The notes under the pieces: generated by a model
Told to the model about the DNA's origin: nothing
Seen by the model: the letters and a program-made list of their open reading frames with translations, nothing else
Databases searched by the model: none
Assembly: GCA_039720395.1 (NCBI GenBank)
Contig: CM077823.1
Span: forward strand, 11,426,107-11,490,106
From: Liquidambar formosana
Taxonomy: Eukaryota > Streptophyta > Magnoliopsida > Saxifragales > Altingiaceae
Direction: 5' to 3'
Length of the DNA stretch: 64,000 nucleotides
Program-made: the position numbers and the translations under genes
In this document: one piece after another, positions 1 to 9,941 of the stretch
Layout of the letters: every line of letters starts with the position of its first letter
Numbering within the stretch: the stretch's first letter is position 1

Positions 1-692
1 GGTAGATTCAAACCCCAATTTGACTTTCAAGGGCGTGAAAGCTTTTTCGAGCGAGACTAATAGCATTCCTATTCCATAACCTCTTCTGTTTGCCGCTCCA
101 TCGAAGTAAACTCTTCAAGTCTTATTCCTGATTGCTAGGATGTCTTCGTTAGGGAATTCATCATTGAATTGGGTTGATGATGACACAGGGCAACTTGCCA
201 AGTGGTCTGCAACAACGCTTCCTTTGATGGACTTCTGCGCCAAGTACTTTATGTCGAACTTATTGAGAAGAAGCGACCAACGAGCCGTCCTATACGATAA
301 GATTGGTTTCTCTAGGAAATACTTCAAAAGATCCAAGCGACTTATCAACAAGACTTCGAAAGACATCATGTAACGGCGGAGTTTCTGAGTGGCCCACACC
401 AATGCTACGCAAGCATTTTTTAATGCATTGTACTTTACTTCATAATCTGTCATTTTCTTGCTCAAGTAGTAAATAGCATTTTCTTTTTTCGACCCTTCAA
501 GGTATTGAGCTAACATGGTTCCCGTCGCAGTTTCAGTGATCATTAAGTATAACAATAATGGTTCACCTTGCTGTAGGGGAGCCAAGATTAGGGAATTGCT
601 CAGATATCTTTTAATGGTCTTAAAGGCTTCTTGACAATCCTCATTCTATTCCTTGGGCACGTCCTTCTTAAGTAACTTGAAAATCGGCTTAC
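1..692 (-). pseudogene. pol: Outer Tat-type Ty3/gypsy element: 3' part of RT, RNase H, start of second RNase H
   Basis: This is the downstream half of the reverse transcriptase polyprotein whose upstream half is at 12890-13985. The stretch 115-585 reads as the RT-linked RNase H domain of plant Ty3/gypsy elements, with the typical strings YYLSKKMTDYEVKY, ALVWATQKLRRYM and KGSVVADHLA. After a stop at 115-117 the same frame continues into YFDGAANRRGYGIG (about 64-108), which resembles the additional archaeal-type RNase H that marks the Tat/Ogre lineage. The domain runs off the window start. In-frame stops lie at 646-648 (TAG) and 115-117 (TGA), both where relatives have Trp. The copy is dead. 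The Tat assignment is inference from the double RNase H, the PBS type and the overall gene order. Confidence 0.85.
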
Positions 693-697
693 AAACC
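693..697. repeat. Target-site duplication (left), AAACC
   Basis: AAACC directly before the left LTR is repeated at 12890-12894 directly after the right LTR. It marks the insertion of the inner element into the outer RT gene. Confidence 0.9.
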
Positions 698-3600
698 TGT
701 GAACCACGGGTTTCGATCCGGGGGGAAAGGAAAACCCTTCTTTTAAAAAGATTTGTAGAGATTTAAATTAATAAAAATCTGGTTTTTAAAGGGTTCACAA
801 AAACAATCAAATAAGGAGTCACCACCTCATTTTTAGGAAAAGAAGAAAATCATAAAAACAGTTTTTAAAAGAAAACCTTTGAAAACAAACCACATGACTC
901 CGATCAAGGAAAAGCAGGTCTATCAAAACAAGAAAGGATTCCAAGACTAAGTTGTGGGAAGGTTCTAGGAAACATCCTATTAGCACCCACATCGCCCCAA
1001 AATGGGTCTCTGAATTTATATGGGCCATTTCAATCACTTCCTAATTAGTCACCATGCACATGTAAAGAATCATCCATAATCATTCATTCATTTATAAACA
1101 TCCATAAAGCAATAAACATCCGCCAAGCATGTAAACATCCATGAACAAATAAAAGAGATATGGAAAGCAGGTAAGAGAGACAAAGCATAAGAAACAGATC
1201 CATCCTACTCCTCTAGCAAATATGTGATGGATAAATGAATAAGCATGGGTCCATCCTACTCCTCTAACAAATATGTGATGGACAAATGGATAAGAAAGAA
1301 AAAGAAAACCTAGGATACTTAGTATCCTAGGGCGGACTTGAACATCAAATGAGCGCCTATGTACCTTACATACAAAGATGCAAAGATCAAAGTCCACGTA
1401 GTTCGATTGAGAAAGGATTACTCCCTTTACAATGAACTATAAACCCTAAGTTTCCAACTTAAGAAAGGTTTTAAAAACTTTAGAGTTTCCAAAAATAGTT
1501 TGAGAAAACGTAGGTATTTGAGAAAGAATAGAATTCTAACTCAAATAGATTTCTAAAGTGATTTGAATTCAAAAGAAAATAGAACTCCAAATAAAACAGA
1601 ATTTTGAGAGAGTTGGAAACTTAGGACTTCTAATCCCAAGTAAAGACAATAACCCTAAGGGGGAGAAGAGAACAATTCACAAAAAAGCTTACCATGAACC
1701 ACTTATCATATGCAATTTATCCCGAAACATCGAGAAAACACCAATTAATCACCCCATGTATTCTATAGGGCAATTATTAAGCTCAAACCAACCATATTCA
1801 TGCTCAAATCATCATTAGAAGACCTAATTCAAATATGGACAGAATGCTAAACATGCATATAATGACCTAATACTCATGCAAAGAACAAAAATCAAAAGAG
1901 AAACAAAACCTAATATGCTCCTATATGCTCTAAACACCCTAACATGCATAAAACTATCAAAAACATGTTAAATATGAATTACCATGATGAAAATATCATA
2001 TGACGATTCAAAACATGAAAATAAAATCTAACATGATGCCTTAGGTAAGTATTTTATGCAAGAATGTGAAATAATCATCCTTATGGTGAGCTTTCTTAAG
2101 TAAAACTATCAAGAGATAATTTTACATAGAAACCACTCCGCATGAATGATTTCTTCACATATCCTACGTAAAATATATACCTAAAAATGCAAAGAAATTC
2201 ACAGCGCACTTAAACACACTCCAGAAAGCACCTATGCACAACCTCACCTTCTAAGGATGATAATTATCCTCGAAAGAATAATCATCCATACACCTATGAA
2301 GATGAGACTTACACAGCAAGTGTCCTATACAAAAGATGTTTAAAATCATGCATATAATTGAACCATGAAGAGAAAACGGCTTAAACACATCAACTAATTT
2401 TCTGTGCAAAACATACCTTTATCCTTAAGAGAGAAACTATCCTAACAGCAAACAATTCGCAATCCTATTCCACTAGTATGCTTTCACATCATATTTGAAT
2501 CATATACACTCTTAAATATAGAGTATATATGATTCCTAATTCAATTTTAAGCCATAACTATGCAGAGAATGGGGTAGAAGAAGAAGGAATCGTAAAAGAA
2601 TGTAAAGGAGACTTACAACAAAGCAAAGGTCTTCGCTGTGTTCTTCCTTCTCTTTGGCTTGATTGTCTTCTAGTTCCTCTTCAAAATTGCAATAGAAAGC
2701 TTCCTCCAAGTGATATGGGTGTGCGCAAATTTGTTCTCCCTAACTCTCTTATGAATATGAAGTGTCAAAAGTCCCCTATGCTGATGAGTGAGCCTCTATT
2801 TATAGCCAACCAACCATATGAACCAATGGTTGAGATTAATTTACCATAAAACCAATCTAAAGCTATTATTAAATCCCCTAGATGTTGGACAACTCAAAAT
2901 CACATCCCAATAGGTTTAGAACACTTTTGGAAGAAGGAAATTCGGAGTAAAAGAGTCCAAAACCGTCAAAACTTCAGAACAGGACAAAACAACACGGAGC
3001 TCTCGGGTGACCGGTTGGCCCCAATTGGTCCAACCGGTTGGTGAACCAGTCCAACCGATTGAGCCCAACCGGTCACCCGAGACAAAACTCAAGTTTCCAA
3101 GTTTTTGAGGATTTTTGACCCGTTTCAGACTCCTAACTTCAAACGGACTTAAATTCTTCAATTTAACTTCGATTTCAGTGATTCAAAAGCCAAAATTTCA
3201 GGGATTCAATGTAGAATAAGTCTAGAATATTCTTGGACCAAAAATCCCTGACCACGGTCAAGTGGCTGGGTTTTCAAGAGGCGATTAACCGAAAAAGGGT
3301 AAATTAGCCATAGAGTAATATGGTGAACCAATCCAAAACCTATTCAACAATTAAATTGGCACTTCAATTAGGCTCATTACATCATTTTAAGATCAATGGA
3401 ACAACTCAGAACAAGTTTTGAGGTCAGTTGGAAAATATACAAAGTAAAAGATGAAATTGCCCTTTAAGTCGTAAAAGTTCTAATTAACTATCCAAACCTA
3501 TCTGGAATTGAACCAAATTTGACACACATATTCAAAATGATCCTAGAAACTAAATGCAAGTGATGGGACTTAGCAATGAAACGAAAACACGCATGCAATA

Positions 3601-3724
3601 ATAACCTATTCTCCTAAGGCTTAAAAGGGCAAAAGTGTCCTTTAAGGCTTAGGGACTCCTAAATATTTCTAAACCTAACCAAATGCTATCATGAACTTAT
3701 GGGGGTGAAAATGGGTTGTCTACA
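698..3724 (-). repeat. 3' LTR of inner element (left copy, about 3.0 kb)
   Basis: Read on the minus strand it begins TGTAGACAACCC (3724 downward) and ends GGTTCACA at 698. The TATA box is at 2796-2805, so U3 is about 0.92 kb and R-U5 about 2.1 kb. A perfect 18-bp inverted repeat (3001-3018 and 3065-3082) with AACCGGTT cores lies about 200 bp upstream of the TATA box. The U5 end carries a short inverted repeat (698-705 with 792-799). Short reading frames in it look like chance. Confidence 0.9.
2796..2805 (-). promoter_or_regulatory. TATA box in left LTR of inner element
   Basis: The minus strand reads CTATAAATAG, a canonical TATA box. The same box lies at 11970-11979 in the right LTR, where it would drive the genomic transcript leftwards. 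Confidence 0.65.
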
Positions 3725-3734
3725 GATGCCCCTG
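3725..3734 (-). promoter_or_regulatory. Polypurine tract of inner element
   Basis: The minus strand reads CAGGGGCATC directly upstream of the 3' LTR start TGTAGACA. A short G-rich tract followed by TGTAGACA is the usual plus-strand priming site of this type of plant Ty3 element. Confidence 0.6.
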
Positions 3735-4024
3735 ATTGGTGGATTTTGCTTAGCAAACGATACCAATGTCAGAAAAGACAACCCATTTTCATAATAAGAA
3801 GACAGAGAATCAGAAGAATATATGAACTTCATCGGTATTCACTGGGGAAATTCATAATCAAACAACCATAGATGACTAATCATTAATAATAATCATGAAT
3901 AATCATCTAAAGGCAAGTAGTCAATATGATGTGTTCACATCACATATCAAATAATAATCAGAGCTCATGTAATCCAGACATTATATGAGTACAAATTAAT
4001 ACCCACACAATCATGATAAAAAAA
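3735..4024. other. AT-rich part of inner element 3' region
   Basis: This is non-coding DNA between the polypurine tract and the hairpin minisatellite. Toward 3985-4024 it grades into degenerate units of the same array (a GAGTA...TACCC pair near 3987). Nothing else is recognisable. Confidence 0.5.
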
Positions 4025-4950
4025 TCTCATGAGTGGGAATCAATACTCATGTAATGAGAATCAAACATCATATGCCCTAAACAAGTAGAAGTCAATACTT
4101 GGAATGGGTAAAGGTTAATACACAGGATGAGTAGGGGTAAGTACTCTAAGTAAAGATCAAAACTCGAGGTGAGTAAAATTCAATACTCGGAGAGAATACA
4201 GATCAGTATTCGGAGTAAAGGTCATCACTCGGGGTGAGTAAGGGTCAATACTCGAAAGGAATAGGGTTCAGTATTCGAAGTGAAGGTCAACACTTAGAGC
4301 GAGTAAAGGTCAATACTCGAGGTGAGTAAAAATCAATACTCGGAGAGAATACAGATCAATATTCGGAGTGAAGGTCATCACTCGGGGTGAGTAAGGGTCA
4401 ATACTCGAAAGGAATAGGGTTCAGTATTCGAAGTAAAGGTCAACACTTGGAGCGAGTAAAGGTCAATATTCGGAGAGAATACAGATCAGTATTCGAAGTG
4501 AGTATGGGTAAATACTTGCGATGAGTAGGGGTCAATACTCAGAGTGAGTATGGGTAAATACTCACGATAAGTAGAGGTCAATACTCGAAGAACACCAAGA
4601 TATCGCATAAACATAAGTCAATGCCTATGTAGGAAAACTAACACAATAGTATATGAATGGAGGAAACATGCCATAGGAATAGGGATCAATACTCAGGATG
4701 AGTAGGGGTAACTACTCGAGATAAGTGAGGGTCAACACCTAGGATGAATAAGAGTCAATATTCCAAGCGAGCAAAGGTCAATACTCGAGAGATGAGTATG
4801 GGTAAATACTCTAAATGAGTGAAGGTCAACACTCAGGATGAATAATAATCAATATTCTAAATGAGCATGGGTCAATGCTCGAAATGAGTATGGGTAAATA
4901 CTCGTAGGGGAGCCTAAAAAGACACTAGTTAAGTAGGAGTCACTACTCAT
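4025..4950. repeat. Hairpin minisatellite: about thirty 18-nt inverted-repeat units
   Basis: Each unit has a 5-nt arm, an 8-nt loop close to AGGGTCAA and the complementary arm, with 3-6 nt between units. Arms differ from unit to unit but mostly stay complementary: GAGTA/TACTC (many), GAATA/TATTC (4840-4857), GAGTG/CACTC (4817-4834), AAGTG/CACTT (4278-4295), GAGCA/TGCTC (4863-4880), CAAGTA/TACTTG (4082-4101). A higher-order period of 154 bp shows between about 4165 and 4470. Tandem repeats in the 3' untranslated region are known for Ogre/Tat elements; the paired arm changes are what I see here. A degenerate unit occurs near 5020. Confidence 0.85.
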
Positions 4951-5494
4951 AAGACAAGAATGGTGTGAGGACAAAGCCAACACCACATGAAGAGAAACTC
5001 TCAGTCACATGGCAATGGGTGGAAATCAATACCCAATGGAGAAAACTAGTCAAATATGCTCATGGGAAAATGAATCTCAAAAACTCAACGAACACTCACT
5101 TCACTAATGCATATCAATCAATCATTCATGGTAAAACACATCAACCAATCAATCAACTCAAGTAAAAATTGATTCACATGGGTTCATTAGCACAAGTTCA
5201 AAGGCATGCATAGAAAGATAAACCGGAAAGTGGCTTTACAAACCTTTCATTATTCTTTTTTGCCTTCTTTTTGTTTTAAAGACAACCTTAAGGACACCCT
5301 TACATACTTAGCACAATCATGGAGCCCCCCCTCCCCCTTTTGAAAATACTTTTTTTTTTTTTTAACAAATGCCGAGCAAACCTTCTTAGAGAAATAATGC
5401 ACTTCAGGAGGTTTAAGTCAAACCCGTGATTCCTTTTCATGGTGTAAAGATAGAATGAACACGCCCCTCATTTCTTTTCATTTCTTTTCAAGAA
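4951..5494. other. Non-coding 3' region of inner element
   Basis: AT-rich sequence with poly-C and poly-T runs near 5326-5363. There is no convincing reading frame. Confidence 0.4.
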
Positions 5495-5590
5495 CCCTAA
5501 CTTTTGCCTAGATTGACCTTTTGGGTTTTCGATCTAGCGGGTTGCCTTAATTTTTGCCTAGGCTGCCCTTTCAAGTTTTCAACCTAGCAG
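5495..5590. repeat. Two copies of a CTAG-stem repeat
   Basis: Two units of about 47 bp share the core TTTTGCCTAG. Each forms an inverted repeat with its own far end: CTAGAT (5508-5513) with ATCTAG (5532-5537), and CTAGG (5558-5562) with CCTAG (5583-5587). A third copy lies at 6470-6516. Confidence 0.65.
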
Positions 5591-6469
5591 GCTTTTCTTT
5601 TCCTTCTTTTCTTCATTTTTTTTTTCACACTTCTTGAATTTTGCAAAATTACCCCAATAACGAAGTCTCATGGCCCTTCTATTCATAAAAAATAAATCTA
5701 CCCCCAAGTTCACAGAGTGTCATGCTTATGCTTCTTCATCAAATTCAACTTATTCTTCAACCAATTAAGACAAACAAATCATTCCATGAGTTATGGAGTC
5801 TCATGCCCGTTTCACCTTAGAACTTGCGAACTACCTCAATCATAGCGAATTCAACCCCATGAATCTCACTGCCCATTTCTTCACTAGACCAATCAAATGA
5901 TTCCATAATGACTATTGTTGCCCTTTTTCCATCATTAAATCTATGATAAGACCCTAAGTTAAGAATGGAACCAAACATGATGGACCATAGGAATAAATCA
6001 TGCCTAACAATAATTCTCAAAGACGAGGTCAATGACCACTGAAGACACAAAGCAAAAGGGAAAAAGAAAGGAAAAAAGAATAGAAAAAAGGAAAATAGCG
6101 AGAACAAAACAAAACAAAACAAGAACAAATTGGGAAGATGAAGAGAAAGAATAATCATATTAACTCTCTTAGTGGTATGTAGTATTTTAAACTTATTAGT
6201 TCAATGAACAAAACTGCTTCTTCTTAATTTAGTCACAAAGAATTGCTTTCAATGATTAGTTATGTGCAAAAATTCTTTCTTTTTCTCTATCTTTTTTTTC
6301 TTTTTCTTTTTTTTTTCTCAATGAATTGGACCGCACCCAAAGTGACTTTATGAGCTGCCTACGTATTTCCACTTTAATCTCATGAGAACACAAAATCAAT
6401 GCAAACAAACAATCTTTTTCTTTTAGTGGAGAATCAGGTCTTCGTAGTTCATTATTCATTTTTTCAACG
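5591..6469. other. Non-coding 3' region of inner element
   Basis: Low-complexity AT-rich DNA with poly-T and CTTTT tracts (6047-6130, 6279-6318). The minus-strand frame 5817-6158 is compositional, with long F/L/S runs, and not a credible protein. Confidence 0.4.
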
Positions 6470-6516
6470 CCCTAACTTTTGCCTAGGTCGCCTTTTCAGG
6501 TTTTTGACCTAGCGGG
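6470..6516. repeat. Third CTAG-stem repeat copy
   Basis: This is a copy of the 5495-5590 repeat. The stem is CTAGGTC (6483-6489) with GACCTAG (6506-6512), so the stem sequence differs from the first copy but pairing is kept. Confidence 0.65.
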
Positions 6517-7355
6517 CTTAAGCTCTACACATAACCACATAGGGGCCACCCCAACTTGGCTTGGACTCTTCTTTGCGTTCTTCGAACGGATGACGTAGTC
6601 TTCTTGATCACAAGGTCTTCTTTTGATTGCACTTGATCTTCTTTGGTGCTCTTGAATGTATGTTGATCTATCCACTCTCTTTCTTCTTCAATTTTTTTTT
6701 TTTTTTTGTTGTTTTTTTTTTTTGTTTGGAAAGAGAGTGGTAGATCATTTCTAAAAATCTGAGCTTTGTAGTAAGTTTCTTCTTTTGTTCTTCAAAATTC
6801 GTCCTCGCAAGATTTCAAAATTTCCTTCATTGGCTTCATGTAGTGGAGTGGGAGAGTGGTCCCCATGTTTACCATTTTAAACTCTTCATTAACTCTAAGT
6901 TAATCAATTACAGTTCATTCATTATTCATTATTCATGCCCCTTGCTCATTGAGCATGAAAGGGGTTCATTGAGCTTTTAGGAAATGTTTTCATGCCACTT
7001 TGATCGTCAACTGATTGATGAGAAGAATGAGATAGTGAAACTATTGAAATGCAAAATTTTATTAGATAAGGAAAACCTACACTTCAAAAACAAACATTAA
7101 AAAGCACTAAATAGTTACGACAGACTCAAAAGCAACTAGCTAGAAGGAAATGGACTCAATAGCATACTCAAAAGACCTAAAACCATGGAATCTTGCAAGA
7201 CACAATAAAAGCCCAAAAGACAAATCCTAAGTCTACTTCAAACCAGACAAACCTAGACTTTTCATTATAGATAGTCATGATGGAATTGGTGCAAAAGCAA
7301 GCACTAAATGGAGTATCAGGTGGTCACCATCTTCTTCAACTATTGTCCACTTTAT
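6517..7355. other. Non-coding region between gag and 3' repeats of inner element
   Basis: Contains T-rich runs (6693-6725) and no recognisable domain. This is where a complete Tat element would carry protease, RT, RNase H and integrase; none is found. Confidence 0.5.
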
Positions 7356-8810
7356 TTAGAATGAATGATTGGATGCCTTAGTCGGAGAAACAATTCGTTT
7401 ATCAAAGAGGTCTTGGATCTCATGTTTCAACCTTGGACATCGATCAGTGCTATGCCCCTTGCCTTGATGAAAGTCACAATACTCATTCTCTTTAAAATGA
7501 CGGGGCAATGGATTGGGTAACGGTGCTGGGTCAAGAGGTTGAAGCAAACCTTTCACCTTCCAACTTCTCAAAAGAAACACTCAATGGCATATGAAGTTTA
7601 GTGAATTGGCAAGACTGTTGGGGAGATATGGTATTGATGTCTCCATGAGTCTTCCCACTGTTTTCTGATTGGGAATTCTTTGATTGCTCCTCTTCTTTAA
7701 TTGTACCATCACCAATGGCATCTTCTATTTGAGTTCCAGCTCCAACCAAAGCTTTGAAGTTTGGGAAATAGCTTGTGAACATATGTTTATGGTAAATAGG
7801 AAGAAGGTTCTTGACTACCATCTGAATCTGCTCTTCTTTATTGGGTCGGTTCACTATTTGAGAGGCCTTAAGTCTCCATCTAGTGATGAAGGAGGAGAAG
7901 GTCTTATTTGCAGCTTGCTTAGTGGTCTCCAAGTCACGACGGGTCACATCCACCTCTACGTTATATTTGTCGTGGTTGGAGAACTCCTTATAAACATCTT
8001 CCTAAGTTTGAGTTTTAGACTCATCCAAGTTTAGAAACCATCGAATAGATGATCCACTCAAAGATTCATGGAACAATTGGGCCATCAACTCTTCAGTAGC
8101 CCCACGGGGTTGCATAGCACGAACATACATCTTCAAATGGGTTTTGGGGCAACTAGTCCCATCGAATTTCTCTAACTCAGGCATCTTAAATGAAGTAGGA
8201 AACCTTGCTTGGGGGAAGAAAGATAAGGTATGAATATCCATAAAATCATCAGCACGGCAAATACCCTTCAAAGTCTTTTCCATAGCCACAATCCTTGCAG
8301 CCATAAGCTTTTGGTCATTAGTCATAGGAAGGGTTATGATGGGTGATATGATGGGGATGGAAGTGGATGATTGGTTGTAGATGGGGACTTGGGTATTATG
8401 TGGTGGAAGTTGGGTGTAAAATGGGGATTGATTCTGAGGTGGAGGTTGGGTATGTGGTGGGTGACTTTATGGTGGAGGTTGATTATATGGTGTATTGGGT
8501 GGTGGAGTTTGGGCTTAGGCCGATGGGTTGGGCTGGTTTGGGGGAATATTGTGGATAAGGATAGGGTTTGGTTATTGATCTCTTGTGCCATTCTCATTGT
8601 AGTCTCAGATTTTACCGACACCTCTTCCAACTTTCCCAATATGTCATTCAATAGCCTTTTAATCCTCTGTGGGTCCGTAGAATTCCCAGAAGCAAATGTC
8701 CTTTCAGATGTAGTCGGATTACCCAATGCAAAAGTCTCATCCATGGCGAGGTCTTGTTCGGAGTTTGTTCTAATCAGACGACCGAATGAATCACAGGTCC
8801 AAACCAGCAC
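7356..8810 (-). pseudogene. gag: gag pseudogene of inner element
   Basis: Gag is the structural particle protein of the retroelement. The N-terminus (8810 down, starting MLVWTCDSFGRL) matches the outer element's gag start. Then comes a low-complexity His/Asn/Pro-rich stretch coded by GGTGG-type repeats (about 8370-8520). The Retrotrans_gag core runs from 8325 to about 7600 (SLFP-like, FDGTSCPKTHLKMYVRAM, ETTKQAANKTF). An intact CCHC-variant zinc knuckle (Cx2Hx4Hx4C, CDFHQGKGHSTDRC) is at 7437-7478. Lesions are a frameshift near 8334, a TAG at 8002-8004 where relatives have Trp, and a frameshift near 7540-7575. The second knuckle of the outer gag is absent here. The start is inferred by homology. 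Confidence 0.85.
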
Positions 8811-9921
8811 TCTCCTTTATAACAAATTTTCTTTTTAGAGGATGCCCAAATTTTTTTTTTTTTTACTTTAAAAAAAAAAAACAAAAAAAAAAAAAAAAAA
8901 AACAAGGTCTATTATTGCATTTTGTACAAAAGGGTTCAATCTTATAGGGCATGCCCCTAGTTAGACAATTTAACCTTAAATGGACTTTAGGTCCAAGGTT
9001 GAAATGACATCCTAAAGGTAGAGAGTAAACACTTAACCTTAGACCTTAGCCATTAACCACAATTAAAACAATTAAGCACTCACATTTCCCAAGATTATGA
9101 CAACATGGTGATGCAACCACTAATGGTGGACAAAAGAACTAGGCTCAAACTTAACATGCCCCTAGTTGGACGCTTCATCCTTAAAGGTGCCCCTTGGGGC
9201 AAGGAATAAAGTGACATACTAAGGGTATGTAGACCTATTAATTGTAGAGTCATGTTACCCATTAGAATTAACCACCCACTCAGCATTCATTCATAATCCC
9301 AATCGCATTCAAGAGCAAGAACCTGGATCACTGTATTAAGGGCTTGTTTCACCTTCCCAAAGAACCATGACATGAATTGCATTGCCATTCATTCCATTCG
9401 CATTCATTCCCACAACACACATTCATGCCACACATACATTCATTCCATACACACATACATTTAAACACACATCCACTCTGTACCTGCATTCATTCCACAA
9501 GCATGGTGACTTTAAACTAGGCGAGTCCATGTGTCCTAGACAGTCCACTATATGCACTAAAAAGGGTAGGATAGTGTCTCCTACTTGCTTGAATCAACTA
9601 TATACCTATCACGTGTGGCATAAGGGATGTTGCGTGAGTCAAGTGGTACGTGTTGATCCATTTAATATACCCAAGGGTAAAACCCAAGGGTACGTGGCAA
9701 GAGGAGTTGATAGCTTCGCAAACATGACACCCAAGAACGAAGGGAACCGGGGTCAAGGCTAAGCCAATTAGAAAAGGCAATGATACATCGACCTATCATT
9801 CAAATGCAATTGCGCACACAATGCAATAAAATAAACACACAGTCAAGCATATGCAAGTGATTGATTTTAATTTAAGTAATTAAATTAGCCCATGTAAATT
9901 ACTTGAGTCTAGTCCACTAAT
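8811..9921. other. Leader (5' UTR) of inner element
   Basis: Non-coding region between PBS and gag. It contains an A/T homopolymer stretch (8850-8902), a direct repeat of the motif CATGCCCCTAGTT(A/G)GAC (around 8949 and 9159), and a CATTCATTCC-type simple repeat (9380-9505). The part 9525-9780 is similar to the outer element's leader at about 17755-18010, which confirms that the families are related. Confidence 0.6.
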
Positions 9922-9938
9922 CCCCAATGGAGTCGCTA
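9922..9938 (-). promoter_or_regulatory. Primer binding site of inner element (first TGG is TAG)
   Basis: The minus strand, three bases after the 5' LTR end, reads TAGCGACTCCATTGGGG. The outer element has TGGCGACTCCACTGGGG at the same place. The universal TGG that pairs with the tRNA CCA end has become TAG here. From memory, this PBS type pairs with a tRNA-Arg in Ogre/Tat elements; that should be checked. Confidence 0.7.
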
Positions 9939-9941
9939 GAC

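Noticed and set aside
1092..1397. Paired 101-residue frames at 1092-1397 and 10341-10646 in both LTRs
   Set aside because: They repeat because the LTRs are duplicates; composition is from internal ATCCATCCTACTCCTC-type repeats, not a protein family.
4025..4950. CRISPR-like array
   Set aside because: Plant DNA, no unique spacers or cas genes; units are 18-nt inverted repeats separated by 3-6 nt.
9382..9762. 126-residue plus-strand frame in the inner leader
   Set aside because: Driven by CATTCATTCC simple repeats and antisense to gag; the homologous outer leader does not keep it open.
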